The notes: generated by a model not told the origin, from the sequence alone. Counted from the first letter of the stretch, positions 1 to 5,029 are shown. The stretch: DNA of 5,873 bases from Desulfobacterales bacterium (GCA_030689795.1 JAUYEO010000155.1:1-5873); one strand, 5' to 3'. Program-made: numbers and translations.

Positions 1-525
1 AAGCTGATATATCCGGGTGACGATTGCGGAAAACCAAATGAAGTTTGCATGCAGTTTGGTATGGGCGCTCAATTTGTTATAGACAGAAAGATGGGCAGGA
101 AAATCGATAAAGAGGAGGCATTACATATTCTGGAAAAATCAGAGGAAGCAGGCCTCGTTCATGCCGCCATAAACAGGCAGGAAATCGACTTTCTTTGCAA
201 CTGCTGTTCCTGTCACTGCATGATTTTGAAGACAGCTCTTTCTCAGCCTAAACCCGGCCTGGCTTTGAATTCCGGTTTTATGCCTGAAAGGGATGCAGAA
301 CTCTGCACGGCATGTGGCACATGTATTGAACGATGCCCTGCGGATGCGCTTACTTCGGGTGCGGGAGATCTTCCAGAACTGAATACGGATCGATGCATAG
401 GCTGCGCTGTCTGCGCCACCGGCTGCCCGTCTGAAGCAATCGGATTGATTGAACGGCCCGGCATACCGGTTCCTCCGGTGGATCAGAAAGCGCTTAAAGA
501 GGCGATAAAAACAAGCCGCGAATGA
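1..525 (+). CDS. 4Fe-4S dicluster ferredoxin-like protein (5' partial)
   Basis: The frame is open from the first base of the window, so this is the last 174 residues of a longer protein. The Met codon at 49 is probably internal, because the residues before it (YPGDDCGKPNEVC) look like family sequence. Two bacterial-ferredoxin motifs are visible: C102-x2-C105-x2-C108-x3-C112-P and C132-x2-C135-x2-C138-x3-C142-P (counted from base 1). These should bind two [4Fe-4S] clusters used for electron transfer. Upstream lies a dense cysteine patch (C66, C68, C69, C71, C73, with His72) and an isolated C9/C16 pair. From memory, proteins with this layout are common in anaerobic Deltaproteobacteria, but their redox partners are not known to me. 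There is no signal peptide or membrane segment in the visible part, so it is probably cytoplasmic. It ends with TGA, and no strong terminator follows. The iron-sulfur assignment is firm; the physiological role is unknown. Confidence 0.88.
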   Translation, partial: KLIYPGDDCGKPNEVCMQFGMGAQFVIDRKMGRKIDKEEALHILEKSEEAGLVHAAINRQEIDFLCNCCSCHCMILKTALSQPKPGLALNSGFMPERDAELCTACGTCIERCPADALTSGAGDLPELNTDRCIGCAVCATGCPSEAIGLIERPGIPVPPVDQKALKEAIKTSRE

Positions 526-612
526 TCCGGGCAGGGATGAGTCCATATCATCCGCAAAGCCGGCTTTTGACGCCCAAATATACTGTTTAAGCCACATTGG
601 TATAAATTATGA

Positions 613-643
613 TTGATATTCATTACCGAATCTTTTATATGAT
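613..643 (+). promoter_or_regulatory. Candidate sigma70-type promoter for the DUF202-like gene
   Basis: This AT-rich gap contains TTGATA (613-618), 17 nt, then TATATG (636-641); an overlapping TATGAT at 638-643 would give a 19-nt spacer. It lies about 80 nt before the TTG start at 721. The match is moderate and AT-rich DNA gives such matches by chance. The rest of 526-720 shows only a short hairpin (GGATGA 535-540 with TCATCC 548-553) and nothing else I can name. Confidence 0.3.
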
Positions 644-720
644 AACCAATTGTAATTTTTGAATCTGTCTAAATATGTAATTAATATTTTGATGAGGTAT
701 CTATCCGAAAGGCATGAGAT

Positions 721-1053
721 TTGACCAACGATAAAACTAAGACTGATTCAATGGCAATCAATGAAGTGCAACTTATTCTAGCCGAAAAGCGCACATCTTT
801 AGCCGTGATGCGGACAGGCATCGCTGTATTAGCTTTGCCTCTGTCTGTTATGAGCGTCCTGATAGCTACTTCAAGATTTTATGATGTCCTCAATGTCTTG
901 CATTTTCTCGTTCCGTTGGGGGCACTCAATCTCGCTTTAATTGTTTTTGGCGCTTATCTTATTATTCGCTCGATAATTCGGATGCGACATTATGATCGCC
1001 TTATTCTTGAAATCAAGCTGAAGCATAGTGTAATTGGGAAATTTATTGATTGA
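721..1053 (+). CDS. Small DUF202-like inner-membrane protein
   Basis: This 110-residue protein has two predicted membrane helices, roughly residues 30-50 and 60-84. They are preceded by the segment LAEKRTSLAVMRTGIAVLAL (20-39), which resembles the DUF202 signature (acidic-Arg-Thr, then x-x-Arg-Thr entering the first helix). A basic stretch (RSIIRMRHYDR, 83-93) follows helix 2 and should face the cytoplasm. I chose the TTG at 721 because AAAGG lies 8 nt upstream (708-712) and an in-frame TGA (715-717) rules out anything longer. ATG at 751 is the alternative and would remove only ten polar residues. The function of DUF202 proteins is not established. The gene stands alone, with no close neighbour on its strand, and faces the convergent toxin gene 104 bp away. 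Membrane topology is well supported; the family call is from motif resemblance only. Confidence 0.72.
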   Translation: MTNDKTKTDSMAINEVQLILAEKRTSLAVMRTGIAVLALPLSVMSVLIATSRFYDVLNVLHFLVPLGALNLALIVFGAYLIIRSIIRMRHYDRLILEIKLKHSVIGKFID

Positions 1054-1157
1054 ATTTATGGAATTATCCTGACAACAGCTTCAACACGAATGCAAATTTC
1101 GCTGCGCTCCATTGCCGCCAGTGAACCTGGTTGTTGATAGCGGATAGGGAATTGGGG

Positions 1158-1583
1158 TCATTGCTTTTGCAGGGAGTCAGAAAGAATTGTATTCAGCCGC
1201 AGATCACGAAATCTTTGGAAATGACGCAAATTGCCTGTTACAAGTTCCAGCCCATGGTACAGTGCTGTTGCAGCAATCTGAACATCCGCATCAGGGAGGA
1301 TCGTCCCCGTCTCCTCAAGGTGTGCCCGGATTTTACCGAAAATTTTAGCAGTGCCGATGTCAAAAGGAAGAACAGTGACTGCAGGAAGAATAAGTTGTTC
1401 TATATTCGACAGGTGCCTCTCACAAGCCTGAGAACGGTAGGCGCCTTTATACAATTCGCCGATTACAATGGAACTGGTAAATTGCTCTTCTCTGGGAATC
1501 CCAACGAGCCATTTGATGTAATTTGTTGCAGGACGTGGACGCAGTAGCTCTGAAATCGCGTCTGTATCAAAGAGAAATGCCAT
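1158..1583 (-). CDS. vapC: VapC/FitB-type PIN-domain ribonuclease toxin
   Basis: This 141-residue protein has the single-domain PIN fold of type II toxins, which are metal-dependent RNases that cut tRNA, rRNA or mRNA when not bound by antitoxin. The acidic active-site positions are in the usual order: D6 (in LFDTDAISELLR), E43 (in VIGELYKGA), then D98/D100 (in PDADVQIAATA). The fourth strand, LVTGNLRHF (114-122), has Asn118 where related toxins carry Asn or Asp. Length is normal for the family and no frameshift is seen, so the toxin is probably functional. The ATG start lies 2 nt after the antitoxin stop, the standard antitoxin-first, co-translated arrangement. Transcription should come from the promoter upstream of the antitoxin. 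The + strand also has a long open frame across this gene, which I take as a shadow. The RNA target cannot be told from sequence. Confidence 0.92.
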   Translation of the reverse strand: MAFLFDTDAISELLRPRPATNYIKWLVGIPREEQFTSSIVIGELYKGAYRSQACERHLSNIEQLILPAVTVLPFDIGTAKIFGKIRAHLEETGTILPDADVQIAATALYHGLELVTGNLRHFQRFRDLRLNTILSDSLQKQ

Positions 1584-1585
1584 TT

Positions 1586-1882
1586 TTAGTGTCCGAGGTC
1601 CGGAAAATCACGTTGCCCGATGCGGGGAGAATTTTCTAAAATTTCAACCAGCTCCCCCGATCCTTCCCAGCCTCCTGCAATGCAGGCAAGCCCGCCTTCA
1701 GGACCCGCTTTTCTCAGACGTTCAAGGTGTTCAAAGTCATCAGGGCGGACCAGCGCAGCGACAAGTTTACCGTGCCTGGTAATCAGCACAGAAGAGCCTG
1801 ATTCCACTTTGCGAATACATTCAGAAAAAGTAGCTTTTGCTTCAGCAATTGAAATATTATTTTTTATAACGCATCTCCACAA
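1586..1882 (-). CDS. Phd/YefM-family antitoxin (VapB partner of the adjacent VapC)
   Basis: This 98-residue protein neutralises the adjacent PIN toxin and should bind the shared promoter. Residues 10-52 (ISIAEAKATFSECIRKVESG, then VLITRHGKLVAALV) match the Phd/YefM N-terminal DNA-binding and dimerisation domain. The C-terminal part, about residues 58-98, is Gly-rich then acidic (GGLACIAGGWEGSGELVEIL) and is probably the flexible toxin-wrapping segment. The start is the TTG at 1882-1880 (minus strand). It is preceded by AGG with a short spacer, and it sits about 14 nt downstream of the expected transcription start of a strong promoter. No in-frame ATG precedes the conserved domain; the ATG inside GGAGATG is in another frame and soon stops. 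The antitoxin is usually encoded first and more strongly, as here. The family call is firm; the exact start is less so. Confidence 0.87.
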   Translation of the reverse strand: MWRCVIKNNISIAEAKATFSECIRKVESGSSVLITRHGKLVAALVRPDDFEHLERLRKAGPEGGLACIAGGWEGSGELVEILENSPRIGQRDFPDLGH

Positions 1883-1883
1883 G

Positions 1884-1945
1884 TGACCTGTTTGTTATGA
1901 TCATTATGACCTGAATGACCTGAATGTCAAGAAATAACATGACCC
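1884..1945. promoter_or_regulatory. GGTCA half-site cluster, likely autoregulatory operator
   Basis: TGACC (GGTCA on the operon strand) occurs four times: at 1884, 1907, 1916 and 1940. Two copies form a tandem 9-bp repeat (ATGACCTGA at 1906-1914 and 1915-1923) inside the promoter spacer. The other two lie 23-24 bp outside them, one in the leader and one beyond the -35 box. A small palindrome ATGATCAT (1897-1904) overlaps the -10 region. Phd/YefM antitoxins repress their own promoters by binding repeated sites over them, so this is the expected position. Binding itself is inferred. Confidence 0.55.
1903..1930 (-). promoter_or_regulatory. Sigma70-type promoter of the toxin-antitoxin operon
   Basis: Read on the minus strand, a perfect -35 box TTGACA (plus coordinates 1925-1930) is followed by a 16-nt spacer and CATAAT (1903-1908, five of six consensus bases). 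Transcription would start near 1896, leaving a leader of about 14 nt before the antitoxin TTG. It is one of the best promoter matches in the window and points only into the toxin-antitoxin pair. Confidence 0.7.
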
Positions 1946-2020
1946 AATGAGCCATATAACAAAAGAATATAACTTATGGAGATATAATGCTGCAGCAGTA
2001 AAACAGGCGATTAAAAAACC

Positions 2021-2050
2021 TTGACATTTAATCCCCTTCCTTCTTATATC
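2021..2050 (+). promoter_or_regulatory. Candidate promoter of ahbB (-35 TTGACA, -10 TATATC)
   Basis: TTGACA at 2021-2026 matches the -35 consensus exactly; TATATC at 2045-2050 follows after 18 nt. The predicted start would fall at about the ATG at 2057, making the message nearly leaderless, consistent with no Shine-Dalgarno sequence there. A competing TATAAT at 1983-1988 has no good -35 partner. Either could be used; neither is strong proof. Confidence 0.35.
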
Positions 2051-2056
2051 GCCAGT

Positions 2057-2560
2057 ATGCTGACTGAACTCGAAAAAAAAATAGTCGCTTCAATACAGGG
2101 AGACATACCCGTCGTGAAGCGGCCTTATGCAAAAATAGCAAAACAGCTCGATATCTCCGAAGAAATCCTCATTGAGACCCTTAAAAAGCTCTGTGAAAAA
2201 GGCGTAATAAGGCGGTTCGGCGCAACTCTGCGACACCAGAACTCGGGATTCGAATCGAATGCCATGGCGGCGTGGAAAGTCGAAGAGGAGCGTGTCGAGG
2301 AGGTCGGCAGAAAGCTCGCATCCTTCAGGCAGGTTTCACACTGTTACAGGCGCAATCCCACCAAAAAATGGCCGTATAACCTCTATACGATGGTGCATGC
2401 CAGAGACGAAGAATCATGCAGGGAAACAGTTCGCATGATGTCGGAAGCAACTTCTGTTGATACTTATGTCATTTTATTCAGCCGCAGAGAACTTAAAAAA
2501 ACATCCATGAAATATTTCTCAACAAATATTAATGACAATCCCGTAAAAAGTCATATGTGA
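2057..2560 (+). CDS. ahbB: Siroheme decarboxylase subunit, AhbB-like (AsnC/Lrp fold)
   Basis: In the siroheme-dependent heme route of sulfate reducers and methanogens, AhbA and AhbB together remove two acetate carboxylates from siroheme to give 12,18-didecarboxysiroheme. This 167-residue protein has an AsnC/Lrp-type helix-turn-helix (about 3-50), then the family's RRFGATLRHQNSGF (52-65), HCYRRNP (95-101) and WPYNLYTMVHA (105-115). It ends its conserved part with FSRRELKKTSMKYF (141-154). The last residues (NPVKSHM and the TGA) are partly encoded by an inserted repeat, so the original C-terminus may differ. I chose ATG 2057 because the conserved domain starts there; an upstream in-frame TTG at 2021 is better explained as a -35 box. 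No AhbA partner is next to it in this window. Beta rather than alpha subunit is my reading of the RRFGATLRHQ and WPYNLYTM motifs. An Lrp-type regulator is less likely. Confidence 0.85.
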   Translation: MLTELEKKIVASIQGDIPVVKRPYAKIAKQLDISEEILIETLKKLCEKGVIRRFGATLRHQNSGFESNAMAAWKVEEERVEEVGRKLASFRQVSHCYRRNPTKKWPYNLYTMVHARDEESCRETVRMMSEATSVDTYVILFSRRELKKTSMKYFSTNINDNPVKSHM

Positions 2561-2717
2561 ACGGATTTGAGATTTTTGGGAAATAGATTTTTAAATTACT
2601 GAGCGTTAAAAATCACAAGGCTTTAATCCGCCACAGGCGAAACCTTCTTGTGATTTAGCGAAGTGATTTAAAAATCCCCAAAAAGCTCATTGAGTGAACA
2701 TATTTTGACTTTTTACG
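2542..2717. repeat. Long nested palindromic repeat element, copy 1 (MITE-like)
   Basis: The 176-bp element begins CGTAAAAAGTCA (2542-2553) and ends with its perfect complement TGACTTTTTACG (2706-2717). Inside are further paired arms: 2569-2580 with 2677-2688 (11 of 12), 2586-2596 with 2666-2676 (11 of 11), and 2610-2619 with 2647-2656 (10 of 10). At the centre is a small hairpin, CGCC-ACA-GGCG. A second copy starts at 5737. It overlaps the end of ahbB by 19 bp and fills most of the gap to the radical SAM gene. There is no coding capacity, so if mobile it depends on a transposase elsewhere. AATC occurs at 2537-2540 and 2719-2722 and might be a target duplication. Confidence 0.85.
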
Positions 2718-2749
2718 AAATCATCAATGGTTGATTTGACTCTTTTCAC

Positions 2750-4090
2750 ATGATTTCAGACACTCCAAATATCCTGCTCGTCAATCCGTGGATACACGAT
2801 TTTGCTGCCTATGATTACTGGGCAAAACCGATAGGTCTGCTCTATCTTGCATCTATCTTAAGAGTGCATGGATGCAAAGTTACATATGTCGACTGCCTGA
2901 ACAGGTTTCATCCGGATATTAAAAAGCATACCCCATCCAAAACAGATGGAAGAGGCTCATATTTAAAGACAGCGATTCCGAAACCCGAAGGACTTGAAGA
3001 TATTCCGAGAAATTATTCAAGATATGGAATATCTGAGGAATGGCTCAGGAAAGACCTTTCGGATGTTCCAAAACCCGATGTCATTCTGGTTACCTCCCAC
3101 ATGACATACTGGTACCCCGGTCTCTTTGAAACAATAAGAGTTCTCAGGGAGGCCTTTCCTTCGGCTCCGATTCTTCTCGGAGGCATATACGCGACTCTTT
3201 GTTATGACCATGCGGTTAAACATTCAGGCGCGGACAGGGTTTTTGCCGGAACAGGAGAAAAATTCATCCTTGAACTCATAAAAGAATACACCGGATTTTC
3301 TGCCGACATGAAATTTGATCCCAAAGCGCTTGATTCTTACCCCTATCCCGCATTCGATCTGGAAAATAAAATTGCTTTTATTCCGATACTGACATCAAGA
3401 GGCTGCCCTTTCTCATGTTCATACTGCGCATCTCATTTTCTTAATCCCAAGTGGATGATCAGAACTCCGGAATCAGTCATAGCTGAAATAAAATACTGGC
3501 ACGAAAAATACAAAGTTGAAGATTTCGCTCTCTATGACGACGCATTTCTGACGGATGCAAAAAACCATGCGATTCCAATCCTTGAAGGGATAATCGGCGC
3601 CGGGATCAATGTCCGGTTTCACACTCCGAATGCAATTCACATAAGAGAGATATCGAAGCAGACGGCAAATCTCATGTTCAGGGCAGGTTTTCAGACAGTG
3701 AGGCTTGGACTGGAAACAACACTTTTTGAAAAAAGAAGCAGTCTTGACCATAAGGTTTCCGAAGATGAATTCAATCAGGCGGTCTTATTCTTAAAAGAAG
3801 CAGGATTTTCAAAAAATCAGGTCGGGGCGTATCTGCTCGCCGGTCTCCCCGGTCAGGATACCGGCTCCATAATTGAATCGATAAAAACCGTCAAAGAGAG
3901 CGGGATAACACCTGTTCCGGCATACTATTCCCCTATTCCCCATACCGGTCTCTGGGAAAAGGCGGTTCTTTGCTCCAGATATGATCTGAAAAAGGATCCG
4001 GTATTTACAAATAATGCGATATTTCCATGCCGCAACGAAGCGTTTTCATGGGAAATTATCTCTTTGCTGAAAAAACTTTCAGCGGAATAA
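2750..4090 (+). CDS. B12-binding-domain radical SAM protein (class B-like)
   Basis: This 446-residue enzyme has two domains. The N-terminal part (about 6-180) has the Rossmann-like cobalamin-binding layout: ILLVNPW at 8-14, PIGLLYLASILRVHG at 27-41, VILVTSH at 111-117, ILLGGIYAT at 141-149 and GTGE at 167-170. No DxHxxG motif is seen, as is common in radical SAM proteins of this class. The radical SAM barrel follows, with C219-x3-C223-x2-C226 for the SAM-binding [4Fe-4S] cluster, DD at 263-264, VRLGLET at 317-323 and AGLPGQ at 364-369. Known relatives methylate or rearrange unactivated carbons (BchE, methyltransferases); the substrate here is unknown. It lacks features of AhbC or AhbD, which have no B12 domain, so it is probably not the next heme enzyme despite following ahbB. 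Start ATG 2750 has no clear Shine-Dalgarno sequence; an in-frame TGA at 2732 limits any extension. Confidence 0.9.
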   Translation: MISDTPNILLVNPWIHDFAAYDYWAKPIGLLYLASILRVHGCKVTYVDCLNRFHPDIKKHTPSKTDGRGSYLKTAIPKPEGLEDIPRNYSRYGISEEWLRKDLSDVPKPDVILVTSHMTYWYPGLFETIRVLREAFPSAPILLGGIYATLCYDHAVKHSGADRVFAGTGEKFILELIKEYTGFSADMKFDPKALDSYPYPAFDLENKIAFIPILTSRGCPFSCSYCASHFLNPKWMIRTPESVIAEIKYWHEKYKVEDFALYDDAFLTDAKNHAIPILEGIIGAGINVRFHTPNAIHIREISKQTANLMFRAGFQTVRLGLETTLFEKRSSLDHKVSEDEFNQAVLFLKEAGFSKNQVGAYLLAGLPGQDTGSIIESIKTVKESGITPVPAYYSPIPHTGLWEKAVLCSRYDLKKDPVFTNNAIFPCRNEAFSWEIISLLKKLSAE

Positions 4091-4109
4091 ATGAAACAAC
4101 TGATGTAGG

Positions 4110-4145
4110 ATCACCAACTCTTTTGGAGGTGATTCATATTTTTTT
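4110..4145 (+). terminator. Weak candidate rho-independent terminator after the radical SAM gene
   Basis: ATCACC (4110-4115) pairs with GGTGAT (4128-4133) across a 12-nt loop, followed five nt later by seven T residues (4139-4145). It lies 20 nt after the radical SAM stop. The stem is short, so this is a weak prediction. Confidence 0.4.
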
Positions 4146-4212
4146 AAGAAAAGCCGATAATACCTTTTGCAATTTGCAAACAGGCCTGCTACAAAAAATC
4201 AAAGACATCGGA

Positions 4213-4295
4213 GGCCCTTGCAAAAGTCTGTTTCTCCTCACCCTAGCCCTCTCCCACAAGGGTAGAGGGAATTTTTGAGACTTTTGCAAGAGGAT
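4213..4295. mobile_element. Small inverted-repeat element with flanking direct repeats (MITE/REP-like)
   Basis: CTTGCAAAAGTCT (4217-4229) and its exact complement AGACTTTTGCAAG (4278-4290) form 13-bp inverted repeats. Within them CCCTCTCCC (4247-4255) folds with GGGTAGAGGG (4260-4269) through an ACAA loop and one bulge. The sequence CATCGGA occurs just outside on both sides (4206-4212 and 4296-4302), as a 7-bp target duplication would. The CACCCTAGCCCTCTCCC core resembles a repeat type I remember as common in proteobacteria. There is no coding capacity. It sits between the radical SAM and bactofilin genes and does not touch either. Confidence 0.65.
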
Positions 4296-4331
4296 CATCG
4301 GACAGGAAAAATAAGAACCAGGGATTGGGGC

Positions 4332-4835
4332 ATGAAAAAAACAAACGACATTGCTTTGCTGGGCGAGAACACGGTTTTCGAGGGTAAACTCTCTTTTCAT
4401 GGAACCGTCAGAATTGACGGTCATTTCAAAGGCGATATATCTTCCGACGGAACACTTGTGATAGGAGAGCACGGAATTATTGAAGCCGACATCATTTCCA
4501 AATGTGTAGTAGTGGGCGGCGAGGTGCACGGCAACATCAATGCGGGTTTCAGCATTGAAATTCTGGCTACCGGCAAAGTTTATGGAAACATCTTCACGCC
4601 ATCGTTGATTATCCATGAAGGGGTAATATTCGAAGGAAGCTGCAGGATGGATAAGACAAAGGATGCCCCGGAAAAAGAATTCCCGGAACAGGCCCAGGAT
4701 AAAAAAGGGCTGATTAAATTTTTCCCATCCGGAAAAAATAAGGATGAAAAAGAAGAACTCAGAGATGAAGAGCAGGTTCATATTTCAGGTTCATCGTTCT
4801 TGACAACCATGCAATCTTTTGTTAGTAAGCCATAA
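4332..4835 (+). CDS. Bactofilin (polymer-forming cytoskeletal protein)
   Basis: Bactofilins (DUF583/CcmA family) self-assemble without nucleotide into filaments that localise cell-wall or surface-organising machinery, often at the inner membrane. Of 167 residues, about 8-103 form the right-handed beta-helix core, seen as short Gly- and hydrophobic-rich rungs: VFEGKLSFHGTVRIDGHFKG, GTLVIGEHGIIEADI, VVVGGEVHGNI and IEILATGKVYGNIFTP. Residues 104-150 are a highly charged tail, and the protein ends SGSSFLTTMQSFVSKP. ATG 4332 is preceded by AGGGA (4320-4324) with a 7-nt spacer. A longer frame begins at a TTG inside the inverted-repeat element (4275) but adds residues unlike the family. No M23 peptidase, a frequent bactofilin neighbour, is in the window. 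A strong hairpin follows the stop, so the gene is probably monocistronic. The N-terminus MKKTNDIALLGENTVFEGKL is typical of the family. Confidence 0.92.
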   Translation: MKKTNDIALLGENTVFEGKLSFHGTVRIDGHFKGDISSDGTLVIGEHGIIEADIISKCVVVGGEVHGNINAGFSIEILATGKVYGNIFTPSLIIHEGVIFEGSCRMDKTKDAPEKEFPEQAQDKKGLIKFFPSGKNKDEKEELRDEEQVHISGSSFLTTMQSFVSKP

Positions 4836-4871
4836 ATTATTTCCTGCGTTTTTTCGGCAGGAAATAATTTT
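4834..4871 (+). terminator. Strong hairpin terminator after the bactofilin gene
   Basis: AAATTATTTCCTGC (4834-4847) pairs perfectly over 14 bp with GCAGGAAATAATTT (4857-4870), with a 9-nt loop. It begins inside the TAA stop codon. The 3' arm ends in AATTTT, giving a short U tract; the mirror arrangement could also work on the other strand. Two weaker hairpins follow (ACCCC 4886-4890 with GGGGT 4896-4900; CCCG 4913-4916 with CGGG). Confidence 0.72.
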
Positions 4872-4949
4872 GTAAACTTACTTACACCCCTCAAGGGGGT
4901 ACTGAAAAGAGTCCCGTTTATCGGGGTTAAGAATAAACCATGATATTCA

Positions 4950-4962
4950 AGGTATTATACCT
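4950..4962. promoter_or_regulatory. Palindrome over a candidate -10 box, possible operator of the Crp-like gene
   Basis: AGGTATTATACCT is a perfect palindrome around a central T, 68 bp before the regulator's start. It contains TATTAT (4953-4958), a good -10 match, though no convincing -35 box is present. A third half-site, ATACC, lies at 4970-4974. A site covering a promoter suggests repression, possibly by the gene's own product, but it does not match the TGTGA-N6-TCACA Crp site or the TTGAT-N4-ATCAA FNR site. Confidence 0.4.
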
Positions 4963-5029
4963 CAGTTAAATACCAGGCTGAATTTTCCGCCTTTTTCCAT
5001 CTGAAACAGATATTGCAAGGCATACTGAT

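Noticed and set aside
556..567. AAAGCCGGCTTT palindrome after the ferredoxin gene
   Set aside because: It has no room for a stable loop and is not followed by a usable T tract; such 12-mers arise by chance.
139..597. Minus-strand open frames over the ferredoxin gene
   Set aside because: Their Cys/Arg-rich translations look like reverse reading of iron-sulfur motifs, and the + strand protein is unmistakable.
1081..1137. Hairpin between the convergent DUF202-like and toxin genes (TCAACA/TGTTGA, TTCGCTG/CAGTGAA)
   Set aside because: The stems are short, one has a G-U pair, loops are large and no T tract follows, so a terminator is not supported.
1131..1547. Long open frame on the + strand across the toxin gene
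   Set aside because: It is antisense to a clear PIN-domain toxin and its translation shows no recognisable domain.
2542..2717. CRISPR repeat or RNA gene reading of the palindromic element
   Set aside because: There are no regularly spaced short repeats or spacers, the two copies are about 3 kb apart, and no known RNA family motif is visible.
2750..4090. Radical SAM protein as AhbC or AhbD, next step of heme synthesis
   Set aside because: Those enzymes lack the N-terminal cobalamin-binding domain seen here; adjacency to ahbB alone is not enough.
4275..4331. Longer bactofilin start at a TTG inside the inverted repeat
   Set aside because: The extra 19 residues are unlike the family, whereas ATG 4332 has a Shine-Dalgarno sequence and a typical N-terminus.
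4134..4781. 215-codon minus-strand frame over the bactofilin and inverted-repeat element
   Set aside because: It runs through the repeat and the reverse of a clear bactofilin gene; the Phe-rich translation resembles nothing known.
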